Translations under genes and position numbers: made by a program
Notes under the pieces: generated by a model
Seen by the model: the letters and a program-made list of their open reading frames with translations, nothing else
The model's database searches: none
Told to the model about the DNA's origin: nothing
In this document: positions 36,664 to 46,928 of the stretch, piece by piece
How the letters are laid out: each line of letters opens with the position of its first letter
Position numbering within the stretch: the first letter of the stretch is position 1
NCBI GenBank assembly: GCA_024402565.1
Contig: JAKSTM010000004.1
Location: 54,394 to 118,393, forward strand
DNA from: Treponema sp.
GTDB taxonomy: Bacteria > Spirochaetota > Spirochaetia > Treponematales > Treponemataceae
Direction: 5' to 3'
Length of the DNA stretch: 64,000 bases

Positions 36664-37128
36664 ATGATTTGTGACTTCATTAAAGCAGAATCAATAATTT
36701 ATGAACTGGAAGGCAAGGAAAGGGACGAAGTACTTGCGGAATTAACAGAAAAACTTATCTACCTGAATTCAAATCTTAAACGTGAAGATGTATTTAATGC
36801 ACTTGTGCAGCGAGAAGAGAAAATGAGTACTCTTGTTGCAAAAGATCTTGCAGTCCCACATATTGTTTCATCTTCTGTATCTGAAACTGTAATTTGTATA
36901 GGAATTTCTCACAAGGGTGTGGAATTCAATATGGAAAGTTCAAACAAGGAAGAAAATTCTGCCAAACTTATTTTTTGTATTGTTTTTCCAGAAGATAAAC
37001 CTGATGAACACCTTCAAATCTTGAAAGAAATTCTTTTGTTAATAAAAGAACCTATGTTTATGGAATCCATTCTGAAAGCTCAGAATGGTTCTGAAATAAT
37101 TGATATTATTCAAAATTCTGGAGATTAA
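36664..37128 (+). CDS. ptsN: PtsN-like EIIA domain protein (PTS fructose/nitrogen family)
   Basis: 154 residues from the ATG at 36664. The EIIA-Ntr fold is recognisable: a leading helix-strand (ICDFIKAESIIYEL), REEKMSTLVAKDLAVPH with the phosphorylatable His, VCIGISHKGVEFN and a C-terminal LKEILLLIKEP helix pair. Such proteins are phosphorylated by the PTS chain and regulate K+ uptake, nitrogen or carbon metabolism. It is the first gene of the V-ATPase operon, 2 bp before the G/H subunit, which suggests it adjusts or reports on ATPase expression or activity. No EIIB/EIIC partner is adjacent. Confidence 0.85.
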   Translation: MICDFIKAESIIYELEGKERDEVLAELTEKLIYLNSNLKREDVFNALVQREEKMSTLVAKDLAVPHIVSSSVSETVICIGISHKGVEFNMESSNKEENSAKLIFCIVFPEDKPDEHLQILKEILLLIKEPMFMESILKAQNGSEIIDIIQNSGD

Positions 37129-37130
37129 AA

Positions 37131-37442
37131 ATGGCTGGAAACGAAGAAGTTAGTATTATTGCGCATCTTCTGGAAGTAGAAAAACAGGCTTCACAAGTTA
37201 TTTCTGTTGCAAATGTTAAAGCTGACAAGAAGATTTCAGAAGCTAAAATTGCTGCCGATGCTGAGTTTAAAAAGCTTTTCACTGAAAAATCAGATAAAAT
37301 CCAGAATGATTTCAATGAAAACAAAACAAGAATTGTGGATGAACACAATAAAGTGATGGAAGAATACAAATCTTCCGTAGAAAATAAAGCACAGAATAAA
37401 GAAAATTTTAATGCATTTCTTGATAAAGTGCTTTTTGAATAA
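37131..37442 (+). CDS. V-type ATPase peripheral-stalk subunit G/H
   Basis: 103 residues, predicted almost entirely as a charged coiled coil (LLEVEKQASQVISVANVKADKKI... with heptad spacing). It occupies the first ATPase position of the operon, as NtpF/AtpH does in enterococcal and archaeal clusters. It would pair with subunit E as a peripheral stalk. Assignment is by position and composition. Confidence 0.75.
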   Translation: MAGNEEVSIIAHLLEVEKQASQVISVANVKADKKISEAKIAADAEFKKLFTEKSDKIQNDFNENKTRIVDEHNKVMEEYKSSVENKAQNKENFNAFLDKVLFE

Positions 37443-37459
37443 CCTCGGGATTCAGATAT

Positions 37460-38449
37460 ATGGATAGAGACGGCGCAAGAGCATTTGTTTATGCAAAAGC
37501 CTGTGGAGTGCTTGGTAAATCATTTACCGGGGAAAAAGCTTCAAGACTTTTTGAACAAAAATCACTTACTGATTTATGGAATCTTCTCTTTAAGACAACA
37601 GCACCTTTAATCCCTGAAGTTGTTTTAGCTCAAAAAATCGAAGAAGAATCTTTCAATCGCTTTATTTCACAATATGTTGATTTTATTGCACAATTTGATT
37701 CTCCAGAAACATACTTGAGTGACCAGTTCTTTATTTATGAAGTAGAAAATCTTAAAGAAGTTATTGATGCTTTATGCGCCGGAGAAAAGAAAATTCCAAA
37801 TCTTCTGGATTTGGGAAAATATACTACTCTTCATTTTGATCAGTGGCCAAATCTAGAAAAAATTACTGCTGGAACTGAATATTCATGGTTAAAAGAGCTT
37901 CCAGATATTCATCACCAGCAAGAAGTTGAATTTAAACTTGATATCCAGGCTGTAAAACATCTTTGGACTTCGATTTCAGAAATTAAAGGTGAAGAAGGGG
38001 AAGCTGTAAAAAATCTTTTCCTTGAAGAATTAATTTTACAGAATATTGTCTGGGCATTAAGACTTAAATTAAATTTTGGAATGTCAAAAGAAGAAGTAAT
38101 TCCACATTTAATGTATGTAACAGAAAAACCTTCTTCACAGGACCCGCTTTGTTCACAGGCTATAAAAGTTTTGGATAAAGACCCTGAAAATTATGAACAT
38201 TGGATTAACTGGAATTACAAAGATCTGGTGAATCCCAAAACAGACGTAATCTGGAGAATTGAACCTTCATGGATTGAAAAAAAATCCAAGGTGATTCAGA
38301 ATAAAAAAGCATCAAGATTGTTCCATTGTTACCCTGTAACAAGTGCATCTTTAATAGGTTGGTTCAAACTTAAACAATTTGAACTTAGTTGTATTAGAAT
38401 GGCGGTTGAAGGTCTCCGCTTAAATGAAAAACCTGAGCTGGAGTATTAA
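37460..38449 (+). CDS. atpC: V-type ATPase subunit C (AC39/d family)
   Basis: 329 residues, helical, no membrane segment. The opening DGARAFVYAKACGVLGKSF and repeated L-x-E-I-like helices match V0 AC39 subunits, which form the funnel linking the central stalk to the membrane rotor. It lies 17 bp after the stalk subunit and 3 bp before subunit I. The sequence is quite divergent from enterococcal NtpC, but position supports the call. Confidence 0.8.
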   Translation: MDRDGARAFVYAKACGVLGKSFTGEKASRLFEQKSLTDLWNLLFKTTAPLIPEVVLAQKIEEESFNRFISQYVDFIAQFDSPETYLSDQFFIYEVENLKEVIDALCAGEKKIPNLLDLGKYTTLHFDQWPNLEKITAGTEYSWLKELPDIHHQQEVEFKLDIQAVKHLWTSISEIKGEEGEAVKNLFLEELILQNIVWALRLKLNFGMSKEEVIPHLMYVTEKPSSQDPLCSQAIKVLDKDPENYEHWINWNYKDLVNPKTDVIWRIEPSWIEKKSKVIQNKKASRLFHCYPVTSASLIGWFKLKQFELSCIRMAVEGLRLNEKPELEY

Positions 38450-38452
38450 AAA

Positions 38453-40441
38453 ATGGCAAGAACAGCACAAATGAAACTTGTAGAACTTATGGTTCTCAAA
38501 GAAGATATTTCCAGAGTAATTGAGTTTATCGGTAAAAAAGAAAGTTTTCAGTTCCAGACAAAACTTTCAGACAAGAATTCATCAGAACCTGATGGAATAA
38601 TGAATATCGACCGTGAATTTCTGGATAAACTTAATCATATAAAAGCATCTCTTGGACTTGAATTAGAAGGAAGAATTGATCCTTCCATTTCAATTCCGTC
38701 TGATGAAGACAGAAATCAAGCTGCTCATCTTTTTAGTATTTTCGATGAACTTTCTGACAGAATTAAAGATGTGACCTCTGAAGCAGAAAGAGTAAATAAT
38801 GCTTACTCGGAAGCTCTTTCTTTTGCAAATCTTAAAGTGCCTTATTCGGAACTTGAACATCTGTCTTTCCTTTCAATGAAAATTGGAAAAATTGATCCAA
38901 AAGATTTTGACGCCTTAAAAGAAGCTGTTGGTGGAAATGGTGTAATTATCAGTCTCGGAGAAGATAAATCTCACATTCTTGCTGCTTCTTCTAAAAAAGG
39001 CCGTTTTGCCGTTGATACAGAACTTAAAAACTTTAATTTCATTAATATGGAAATCCCAAAAGATTTTAATGGAGTTCCAGATGAAGTCCTTGAAGGGCTT
39101 TCTCAGAAAAAACATATTGCTGATTCTAAAGTTGAAGAAATTACAAAAGAAAAACAAAATTTTGCAGATACTCATAAAGAAATCATCAGTAAACTTTGTG
39201 CATCTTTTGCCATTGGAACACAGGTTCTTGATGTTCAGAATAAACTGGAATCCACTGAACTTGTTTACAGAATTACAGGATGGGTTCCAGCAAAAGAATC
39301 TTCGGAATATATGTCTTCTTTAGACAGCATTACTGAAGGACGAATTGCAATCCGTCTTTATGAACCATATGAAGTTCCAGCTGTTATGAGTGGAAAAGAA
39401 CAAGTTCCTGTAAAGTTAAGTCATGGTAAATTTGTTAAAAGCTTTGAACGAATGATTTTCAGTTATGGTTCTCCTGTCTATGGAACAATTGACCCAACTC
39501 CATTTGTCGCTATCTTCTTTACTTTCCTTTTTGGTTTTATGTTCGGAGACTTTGGTCAGGGACTTTTCATTGCCTTATTCGGTGTTCTCATGGCTTGTAA
39601 AGTTGTAAAAGTAGGTGGCTGGAATAAATTTGCTCCAATCTTTATGGGAGTTGGTTTTACAAGTTCAATTATGGGACTTCTAACAGGTGAATGTTTCTCT
39701 GGAGAAAAACTTCTTGAACCATTTGCAGAATTTGTAACGGGTCTTTTCGGAACACCTCGTGCACCTATTATAAAAATGATGCCATCAAGTGATCCAAATT
39801 CTATAAAAACAATGTTTGCTGTTTTTGGAGTTGCTATTGGTGTTGGATTCATAATCAACTCTGTAGGTCTTATAATTAATATCGTAAATAATTTAATCAA
39901 AAAACGTTATGGTGATGCATTCTTTGGAAAAACTGGACTTGCCGGAACACTTTGGTTCTGGTACATCATAGCACTGGTAATTCGAATTGCAGCTTTCAAA
40001 CACTCTATCCAGGTTTATGACTGGATTATTATTGGTATTACTTTATTCTTCTCTGCATTTGGTGAACCATTTGAACGCCTTGCTAACGGACACCGTCCTG
40101 TAATGGAAAATGGTTTTGGTGCAATGCTTATTGGTGGTGTTGTTGAACTGATTGAAGTAATTTCAACATATATGTCAAATACAATGAGTTTTATTCGTGT
40201 TGGAGCCTTTGCTCTTTCACACGCTGTTTTAGGATTCCTGGTACATACACTTACAGAAATGGTTGGTGGTGTAGTAAGCCCTGCAGGTATCATTGTAATG
40301 ATTATTGGTAATGGAATTATCATTGTACTGGAAGGAATGATTGTTGCAATTCAGTGTATCCGTCTTCAGTATTATGAATTCTTCTCAAAGTTTTATAAAG
40401 AAACAGGACGTGAATTCGTTCCGTTTAAGTTTGAATATTAA
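38453..40441 (+). CDS. atpI: V-type ATPase subunit I (a subunit, stator)
   Basis: 662 residues. The N-terminal half (about 1-340) is soluble and coiled-coil rich. The C-terminal half has seven or eight membrane helices. YGSPVYGTIDPTPFVAIFFTFLFGFMFGDFGQG and MSNTMSFIRVGAFALSHA are hallmark segments; the latter carries the essential Arg facing the rotor. It provides the ion half-channels. Confidence 0.95.
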   Translation: MARTAQMKLVELMVLKEDISRVIEFIGKKESFQFQTKLSDKNSSEPDGIMNIDREFLDKLNHIKASLGLELEGRIDPSISIPSDEDRNQAAHLFSIFDELSDRIKDVTSEAERVNNAYSEALSFANLKVPYSELEHLSFLSMKIGKIDPKDFDALKEAVGGNGVIISLGEDKSHILAASSKKGRFAVDTELKNFNFINMEIPKDFNGVPDEVLEGLSQKKHIADSKVEEITKEKQNFADTHKEIISKLCASFAIGTQVLDVQNKLESTELVYRITGWVPAKESSEYMSSLDSITEGRIAIRLYEPYEVPAVMSGKEQVPVKLSHGKFVKSFERMIFSYGSPVYGTIDPTPFVAIFFTFLFGFMFGDFGQGLFIALFGVLMACKVVKVGGWNKFAPIFMGVGFTSSIMGLLTGECFSGEKLLEPFAEFVTGLFGTPRAPIIKMMPSSDPNSIKTMFAVFGVAIGVGFIINSVGLIINIVNNLIKKRYGDAFFGKTGLAGTLWFWYIIALVIRIAAFKHSIQVYDWIIIGITLFFSAFGEPFERLANGHRPVMENGFGAMLIGGVVELIEVISTYMSNTMSFIRVGAFALSHAVLGFLVHTLTEMVGGVVSPAGIIVMIIGNGIIIVLEGMIVAIQCIRLQYYEFFSKFYKETGREFVPFKFEY

Positions 40442-40501
40442 TTTTAATATTACAAACCTATAAAAAGTAAATTTTATCGTTCATTAATAAGGAGTTAAAT
40501 T

Positions 40502-40849
40502 ATGAACAAGAAATTTTTTGTTATCCTTGGAATGCTTATCGCATTTGCATCAACATGTCTTTTTGCTAACGAAACTGCAAATGTTTCTGCAGAAGAAACA
40601 GCAATTGAAGCTGTAGAAGATGCTACAGAGGGTGGAATTTCACAGGCTGCCAAATATGTTGCTGCTGCAATCGCTGTTGCAATGGCTTGTCTTGCTGGTG
40701 GTATCGCTGTAGGTAAAATTGGTGCTGCTGCTATGGGCGCTATGGCTGAAAACCCAGAAGTATCTGGAAAAGCTCTTCCATTCGTTGGTCTTGCTGAAGG
40801 TATTTGTCTTTGGGGTATGCTGGTTGCTGTTCTTATTCTTATTCTGTAG
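40502..40849 (+). CDS. atpK: V-type ATPase rotor subunit K with signal-like N-terminal extension
   Basis: 115 residues. Residues 1-23 look like a cleavable signal peptide (MNKKFFVILGMLIAFASTCLFA), followed by about 25 acidic residues. A single helical hairpin then spans about 48-115: AAIAVAMACLAGGIAVGKIGAAAMG, loop AENPE, and LPFVGLAEGICLWGM with the ion-binding Glu. One hairpin makes it an 8 kDa-like c subunit, not the duplicated 16 kDa form of enterococcal NtpK. AAGGAG precedes the ATG. Confidence 0.9.
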   Translation: MNKKFFVILGMLIAFASTCLFANETANVSAEETAIEAVEDATEGGISQAAKYVAAAIAVAMACLAGGIAVGKIGAAAMGAMAENPEVSGKALPFVGLAEGICLWGMLVAVLILIL

Positions 40850-40924
40850 TTTTTTTTCAAAAGTTACGAAGAATACTAACATCTATCTAACTTTAGAAAA
40901 TTAGCTCAAGAAAGAAAAATTATA

Positions 40925-41257
40925 ATGAAATTTTATGTAATCGGTTCACGGGAAATTGTACTCGCATTTAATCTTGTTGGGGTAGAAGGTGTTTATGCTG
41001 AAACCCGCGATGAAGTGTTGGATGCATTTAACCGTGCAACCGGAAAACTTGGTGACAATAATCTGCCTCATGGAGAAGTTCCACGTGTTCTTATTCTTAC
41101 AGAAGATGCAGCGGCATTAATTGAAGAAGAAGAATATAGCTGGCAGAAAACCGGAAAATACCCTCTGATAGTGGAAGTTCCTGGATTGCAAGGGCATTTG
41201 GAAGGGAAAAAATCTCTTTCTGCTGCTATTCGTGAAGCAGTGGGAATTCAAATTTAG
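40925..41257 (+). CDS. atpF: V-type ATPase subunit F
   Basis: 110 residues with the Rossmann-like F-subunit fold: MKFYVIGSREIVLAFNLVGVEGVYA, an ILTEDAA strand-helix, and PLIVEVPGLQGHLEG. It forms part of the central stalk with subunit D. It follows subunit K after 75 bp and precedes E by 17 bp. Confidence 0.9.
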   Translation: MKFYVIGSREIVLAFNLVGVEGVYAETRDEVLDAFNRATGKLGDNNLPHGEVPRVLILTEDAAALIEEEEYSWQKTGKYPLIVEVPGLQGHLEGKKSLSAAIREAVGIQI

Positions 41258-41274
41258 TTTGGGACTGGAATCTC

Positions 41275-41901
41275 ATGGAAGAACTAAGATCAACAGAAAT
41301 TTTAGACAAAGAAATTATCGCCGATGCTCAGAAAAAAGCCGAACGAATTAATGCAAAGGCTGACGAAGAATGTGCCAGAATTGCATCTTCGGTACAAGGG
41401 CGTGTTGAAGAAGAAATTCGAAAAGCAAACGAAAGTTTAAGTCTAAAAATTTCAAGTTTTAAAAGAGATCTGGACGCCTCTGTTCCATTGGAAAAGGCTC
41501 GTTTTTATGTTTCGTTTGTTCAGAACTCTATTGAAAAAAATATAAATGAATATTTATCTTCAGTTTCAGAAGATAAAATTATTGGACTTCTGGTTTCTAA
41601 AACTAAGGATGTTCAATTTGAAGACTTAAACCTGAAAGCCTATGTATATGGTCTTGATGAAAAAAAGGCAGAAAAGGCATTAAAAGATGTTTTAGGTAAA
41701 AAGCTTCAGGGAATTGAAAAAACAGAGTTCAATCGAATTATATATGAAGATTCATTCCTGACAGATAACAAGGGAATTATCCTTCTGTCTGAAAATCAGG
41801 AAATAAAATGCCGATTTACTCTTACTCAGATTATTGACGGCATTCTTGATAAATATCGCGCTGAATTAGCTGAAGCCCTTTTTGGTAAAGATTCGGAATA
41901 G
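41275..41901 (+). CDS. atpE: V-type ATPase subunit E
   Basis: 208 residues. The N-terminal 90 are charged helix ([23 protein letters not shown]), followed by an alpha/beta domain, as in E subunits of peripheral stalks. It lies between F and A, the usual archaeal-type order. The stop codon is within the ribosome-binding region of subunit A. Confidence 0.88.
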   Translation: MEELRSTEILDKEIIADAQKKAERINAKADEECARIASSVQGRVEEEIRKANESLSLKISSFKRDLDASVPLEKARFYVSFVQNSIEKNINEYLSSVSEDKIIGLLVSKTKDVQFEDLNLKAYVYGLDEKKAEKALKDVLGKKLQGIEKTEFNRIIYEDSFLTDNKGIILLSENQEIKCRFTLTQIIDGILDKYRAELAEALFGKDSE

Positions 41902-41914
41902 GGGGAGCTTGAAA

Positions 41915-43654
41915 ATGATCGAAGGTAAAATTACAAAAATCTCAGGCCCAATTATTTATGCTTCCGGCCTGGATGGATGCGGTCTTTACGACGTTGTTGA
42001 TGTAGGTGAAGCTAAACTTATTGGTGAAATTATCCGTCAGAATAAAGGCAATGCCACTATTCAGGTTTACGAAGAAGATACAGGTATGTATGTTGGTGAA
42101 AAAGTTGTGAGCCAGCAGAGACCTCTTTCTCTTCGACTTGGACCTGGACTGGTTGGAACAATTTATGATGGTATTCAGCGTCCTTTGAAAGCAATGTATG
42201 AATCCTCTGGAGCATTTCTTCTTCCTGGTGAAAGAAGTGAACCTTTGGATACAGAAAAAAAATGGCATTTTGAGGCAATTGCTTCTGAAGGTGACCCAAT
42301 CAAAATGGGACTGGTGCTTGGAACTGTAAAAGAAACTGAATCTATTACACAGAGTATCATGGTTCCACCAACTATTCGTGGTCGAGTTCTTAAAACCTTT
42401 AAAGGGACTGGAGATTACACAATTGATGAAGTAATCGGAACAACAGAATTTGATGAAGAAATCAAACTTTCTCAGTACTGGCCGGTTCGTAAACCTAGAC
42501 CTTTTGCAGAAAAACTTTCAGTTTCAGAACCATTGGTTACAGGACAGCGAGTTATTGATGTGTTCTTCCCACTTTCAAAAGGTGGAACTGCTGCAATTCC
42601 AGGCGGTTTCGGAACTGGAAAAACTATGACCCAGCATGCTGTTGCAAAATGGTGCGATGCTGACCTTATCGTTTATATTGGTTGTGGTGAACGTGGAAAC
42701 GAAATGACAGAAGTTCTTTCCGAATTCCCAGAACTGATAGACCCAAGAACTGGTCGTTCTATCATGGAACGTACAATTCTTATTGCCAATACTTCAAATA
42801 TGCCTGTTGCTGCCCGTGAAGTTTCCCTTTATTCAGGAATCACACTTGCAGAATATTTCCGTGACATGGGTATGGCAGTTGCAATTATGGCCGACTCAAC
42901 TTCCCGTTGGGCAGAAGCACTCCGTGAACTTTCCGGCCGTATGGAAGAAATGCCGGCAGAAGAAGGATTCCCTGCCTATCTTCCAACACGCCTTGCTTCA
43001 TTCTATGAACGTGCAGGACGAGTTACTTCACTTTGCCAGAAAGAAGGTTCTGTTTCAATTATTGGAGCTGTTTCACCTCCAGGTGGTGACTTCTCAGAAC
43101 CTGTTACACAGCATACAAAACGATTTATCCGTTGTTTCTGGGCTTTGGACCGTGAACTTGCAAATGCTCGCCATTATCCTGCTATTGGATGGATTGATTC
43201 GTATTCTGAATATGCAGATGAAGTAAAAGACTGGTGGCAGCTTCACAATCCACTTTGGGCTTCTTTACGTCAGAAATCTTTGGATCTTCTTAAAAATGAA
43301 CAGAGACTTCAGCAGATTGTTAGACTTATTGGACCAGATGCTCTTCCAGACAGCGAACGGCTTGTTTTGAAAGTAGCCGAAATGATTAAAAACGGCTTCC
43401 TTCAGCAGAATGCATTTGACGATGTAGATAAATATTGTTCAACTGAAAAGCAGATTGTAATCCTTGAATTGATTATGGAATTTTATGATCGGGCACTTGA
43501 AGCTCTTAAAAAAGGTTTTGCTCTTCCTAAAATTATTGCTCTTCCAGTTTGCAATGAACTTGTTCGTATTAAATATGATTATCCGAACGATAAAGTGGGT
43601 GAGATTCAAAACGTCCGCACTCACATGGACACCCAGTTTGCAGATTTAATGTAA
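41915..43654 (+). CDS. atpA: V-type ATPase catalytic subunit A
   Basis: 579 residues from the ATG at 41915, which follows GGGGGAG and matches the family opening ([13 protein letters not shown]). An in-frame ATG at 41882 lies inside subunit E and was rejected. Walker A is GGFGTGKT (about residue 230), with [10 protein letters not shown], the non-homologous insert region, and [17 protein letters not shown] [17 protein letters not shown]. This subunit hydrolyses or makes ATP. Confidence 0.97.
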   Translation: MIEGKITKISGPIIYASGLDGCGLYDVVDVGEAKLIGEIIRQNKGNATIQVYEEDTGMYVGEKVVSQQRPLSLRLGPGLVGTIYDGIQRPLKAMYESSGAFLLPGERSEPLDTEKKWHFEAIASEGDPIKMGLVLGTVKETESITQSIMVPPTIRGRVLKTFKGTGDYTIDEVIGTTEFDEEIKLSQYWPVRKPRPFAEKLSVSEPLVTGQRVIDVFFPLSKGGTAAIPGGFGTGKTMTQHAVAKWCDADLIVYIGCGERGNEMTEVLSEFPELIDPRTGRSIMERTILIANTSNMPVAAREVSLYSGITLAEYFRDMGMAVAIMADSTSRWAEALRELSGRMEEMPAEEGFPAYLPTRLASFYERAGRVTSLCQKEGSVSIIGAVSPPGGDFSEPVTQHTKRFIRCFWALDRELANARHYPAIGWIDSYSEYADEVKDWWQLHNPLWASLRQKSLDLLKNEQRLQQIVRLIGPDALPDSERLVLKVAEMIKNGFLQQNAFDDVDKYCSTEKQIVILELIMEFYDRALEALKKGFALPKIIALPVCNELVRIKYDYPNDKVGEIQNVRTHMDTQFADLM

Positions 43655-43678
43655 GCTTAAATTTGATGAAGGTGAATT

Positions 43679-45052
43679 ATGAAAGGTGTTGAATACAAAG
43701 GAATGACAATGGTCGATGGACCAATTGTTGTTATGAAAAAAACTGAAAACGTATTTTACGGCGAAACAGTAATGCTCCGTGACCGTTTTGGAGAAAAACG
43801 TACAGGTCGAGTAATTGATATTAGTGATGAAGCTGTTGTTGTTCAGATCTTCGGCAATACAACAGGTCTTGATATTGATGAAACAACCTGTGAATTCCTG
43901 AAAGAACCTTTGGAACTTCGTGTTGGAGAAGGTCTTTTAGGTCGTGTTTTTAACGGTCTTGGGCAGCCAATTGATGGATATCCTGAAATCATTTCTTCTA
44001 AAAAACTTAATGTAAATGGTTATCCAATAAATCCTTTCGCACGTGTTTATCCTCGTGACTTTATTCAAACTGGTATTTCAGCTATCGACGGAATGAACTC
44101 GCTTGTTCGTGGACAGAAACTTCCAATTTTCTCAGGAAATGGACTTCCACACAATAAACTTGCGGCTCAGATTATCCGCCAGGCAAAACTTCGTAATTCA
44201 GATGAAGAGTTTGTTATGGTATTTGCCGGAATGGGTATTAAATATGACGTTTCGAAATTCTTCCAGGATACTTTTGAACAGTCTGGTGTATTAAGCAACG
44301 TTGTTATGTTTCTTTCTCTGGCAGATGCTCCTTCAATTGAACGTACAATTACACCTCGTTGTGCACTTACCGCAGCTGAATATCTGGCTTACGAAAAGGG
44401 AAAGCATGTTCTTGTAGTTATGACTGATATGACAAACTACTGTGAAGCACTTCGTGAAATATCAACAACACGTGGTGAAGTTCCAGGACGTAAAGGTTAC
44501 CCTGGATACCTTTATTCCGACCTTGCTGAACTTTATGAACGTGCAGGAAAGATTAAAGGTTCAAATGGATCTATTACACAGATTCCAATCCTTTCCATGC
44601 CAAACGATGACATTTCACATCCAATTCCTGACCTTACAGGTTATATTACAGAAGGACAGATTGTTCTCGACAGAGAATTATCTCAGAAAGGACTTTATCC
44701 ACCTGTTTCTGGACTTCCAAGTCTTTCACGCCTTATGAAAGACGGTATTGGTAAAGAAATGACCCGTGAAGACCATGCTGATGTTTCAAGTCAGTTATTT
44801 GCTTCTTATTCAAAAGTTAAATCTATCAGAAACCTGGCAGCTATTATTGGAGAAGAAGAACTTTCAGAGCTTGATAAACAATACTTGAAATTTGGTACTC
44901 GATTTGAAAATGAATTCCTGACTCAGGGCGAATTTGAAAATAGAACAATCGAAGAAACACTTGAAATTGGTTGGGATGTTCTAAGTGAACTTCCAAGAAG
45001 TGAATGGTTCCGTATTCGCGGTGAATATATAGAAAAATATGCCAAAGCTTAA
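43679..45052 (+). CDS. atpB: V-type ATPase regulatory subunit B
   Basis: 457 residues. It is a homologue of A without a functional P-loop: the segment [18 protein letters not shown] replaces it. [34 protein letters not shown] and [18 protein letters not shown] are signatures. AAGGTG precedes the ATG. The last 14 bp overlap subunit D. Confidence 0.97.
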   Translation: MKGVEYKGMTMVDGPIVVMKKTENVFYGETVMLRDRFGEKRTGRVIDISDEAVVVQIFGNTTGLDIDETTCEFLKEPLELRVGEGLLGRVFNGLGQPIDGYPEIISSKKLNVNGYPINPFARVYPRDFIQTGISAIDGMNSLVRGQKLPIFSGNGLPHNKLAAQIIRQAKLRNSDEEFVMVFAGMGIKYDVSKFFQDTFEQSGVLSNVVMFLSLADAPSIERTITPRCALTAAEYLAYEKGKHVLVVMTDMTNYCEALREISTTRGEVPGRKGYPGYLYSDLAELYERAGKIKGSNGSITQIPILSMPNDDISHPIPDLTGYITEGQIVLDRELSQKGLYPPVSGLPSLSRLMKDGIGKEMTREDHADVSSQLFASYSKVKSIRNLAAIIGEEELSELDKQYLKFGTRFENEFLTQGEFENRTIEETLEIGWDVLSELPRSEWFRIRGEYIEKYAKA

Positions 45053-45659
45053 TATCGCGCCAACAAAATCAAACCTTCTCACAATGAAAGAACAGCTCGC
45101 TGTTTCTTCAAATGGTTATGAACTGCTTGAAGAAAAGCGTGAAATTCTTGTACGTGAATTGATGCATATGGTACAGCAGGTTCAACTTTTGGAAACAGAA
45201 ATTGATAAGGCTGTTGAAAAAGCTTACCCGGCTCTTAAACGTATGCTTATGCGTGATGGTGCGGACCAGGTAGAAAGAATTTCACATTCTGTTCATTATG
45301 ATTTTGGAATGCAGGAAAAACAGATTACTTTAGGAGGTCAGACATTTTCTTCACTTGATGTTCAGCTTCCTAAAAAAGAACTTTTTTATTCATTTCTTGG
45401 AACTGATGCTAATACAGACGAAGTAGTAAATAATTTTTTTGATCTTCTTTCTTTGCTTACACAAATGGCATCCATTAGAACTATTGTCTGGCGACTAGCA
45501 GAAGAAGTTCGTAAAACACAGAGACGTGTTAATGCCTTGGATAAAATGATTATTCCTCAGACTATTGAGACCACCAAATATATTGAAGGAGTTCTTGAAG
45601 AACGTGAACGTGAAAATGTTTTTGTTCTGAAAGCCCTTAAAAAACGAGGAAATAAATAA
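45039..45659 (+). CDS. atpD: V-type ATPase central-stalk subunit D
   Basis: 206 residues, long antiparallel coiled coil with a short beta-hairpin. The opening [34 protein letters not shown] and the closing [21 protein letters not shown] are typical. It is the rotating shaft inside the A3B3 head. It is the last ATPase gene, 27 bp before the usp gene. Confidence 0.95.
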   Translation: MPKLNIAPTKSNLLTMKEQLAVSSNGYELLEEKREILVRELMHMVQQVQLLETEIDKAVEKAYPALKRMLMRDGADQVERISHSVHYDFGMQEKQITLGGQTFSSLDVQLPKKELFYSFLGTDANTDEVVNNFFDLLSLLTQMASIRTIVWRLAEEVRKTQRRVNALDKMIIPQTIETTKYIEGVLEERERENVFVLKALKKRGNK

Positions 45660-45686
45660 TCATAATATCAAAAAGACGGAGAGGTT

Positions 45687-46178
45687 ATGGCAAAAGATTT
45701 TTTTAAGAGAATCATCGTCGCTGTAAATGGGTCTGAAGCATCAATACAGGCTGCAATGTATGGCATCATGATGTCCAGATGTTATAACCTTAAAATGAAG
45801 GCTATTTATGTTGTAGATACTGCAACTATAAAATACCTTTCATTAAATAAATTTCTTATCGATGAAGAAAAGTTACATTACGAAGACCAATTAACACAAG
45901 ATGGAGCAAATTATTTAAAATATGTGGAAAGGTTGGCTCTTTCAAAAGGCGTTAAAATTGAAACTCAACTTTTGACTGGTGGGGTTTATTCAGAAATCGT
46001 AAAAGCAGCTGATGATTACAATGCTGACTTACTTCTCCTTGGTGGAAATCATTCAAATTCTTCCAAAGGGTCAAAATCATCTACTTCTGATGCTGAAAAA
46101 AATATTCTGTTGTCAGCCCACGTTCCAGTCTTATTTGTTCAAAAACCTGAAATTGAACGTTTATTTAAAAATATTTAA
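45687..46178 (+). CDS. Universal stress protein (UspA family)
   Basis: 163 residues with the UspA fold: IIVAVNGSEASIQAA at the N-terminus, ADLLLLGGNHS and a C-terminal SAHVPVLFVQ. The loop after LGG carries a Ser/Lys-rich stretch instead of the textbook GxxGxxxxxxxxxGS, so nucleotide binding may differ. GGAGAGG precedes the ATG. It may be co-transcribed with the V-ATPase. Confidence 0.85.
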   Translation: MAKDFFKRIIVAVNGSEASIQAAMYGIMMSRCYNLKMKAIYVVDTATIKYLSLNKFLIDEEKLHYEDQLTQDGANYLKYVERLALSKGVKIETQLLTGGVYSEIVKAADDYNADLLLLGGNHSNSSKGSKSSTSDAEKNILLSAHVPVLFVQKPEIERLFKNI

Positions 46179-46184
46179 TTATTT

Positions 46185-46928
46185 ATGAAAGACTGTTACA
46201 AAATACTTGGAGTTCCTCATAATGCATCTTTAAGTGAAATCAAACATGCATACAGGGAAAAAGCAAAATTATATCATCCTGACTCTTTGGGTGATGATGC
46301 CAAACGAGATGAATTTAATGAACTAAATCAGGCATATCGGGTTTTATCTGATGCTCGTCAAAGGCAAATTTTTAATGATTCTTTTTTTACAAAATTTCAC
46401 TCAAAAAAGGGAAGTGAAGAAAGTTTTGATTACCGAAAATGGCTTATGGAAAGAAATGATGATGAGTCATGGGCCAAGTTAATTGTTGTAGACCTTATGC
46501 GTGGTCGCGAAGATGATGCAGTAAAGGAATTTATCGAAATTCAATCAAGTCGTCATGCATTTTCATTTAAACATTGGTTTACACGTGAAGATTTTATGGA
46601 TTATGGTTACATTCTTTCCGAAGAACTGGTTATCCGCGGTCAATATTATGATGCATTCCTCCTTCTTGAACAGGTAATTCTTATGGAATACAGTTATGAA
46701 TATTTCAGACTGTTTTTCCCTGAAGTTATGAGTTTTACACTTTCAATTCTCCGTCATAATATTGAAGGAGTGATTTCAGACGAACTAGCATTAGATGTTT
46801 ATGAAAGAGCCTTGGAATTAAAGTTTTCAAAAAATGATGATGCTTTTTTTCTTTCAAAAATGGCTGTTATTTATCATAGAATGGGAGACCATAAAACAGC
46901 AGAATTAATTGAGCAAATGCATTTATAA
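46185..46928 (+). CDS. J-domain protein
   Basis: 247 residues. Residues 1-65 are a complete J domain (CYKILGVPHNASLSEIKHAYREKA, then YHPDS with the HPD motif). The rest is helical, TPR-like, with no Gly/Phe or zinc region, so it is not DnaJ itself but a specialised DnaK co-chaperone. It starts 6 bp after the usp gene. The 3' end overlaps the convergent receiver gene by 6 bp. Confidence 0.85.
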   Translation: MKDCYKILGVPHNASLSEIKHAYREKAKLYHPDSLGDDAKRDEFNELNQAYRVLSDARQRQIFNDSFFTKFHSKKGSEESFDYRKWLMERNDDESWAKLIVVDLMRGREDDAVKEFIEIQSSRHAFSFKHWFTREDFMDYGYILSEELVIRGQYYDAFLLLEQVILMEYSYEYFRLFFPEVMSFTLSILRHNIEGVISDELALDVYERALELKFSKNDDAFFLSKMAVIYHRMGDHKTAELIEQMHL

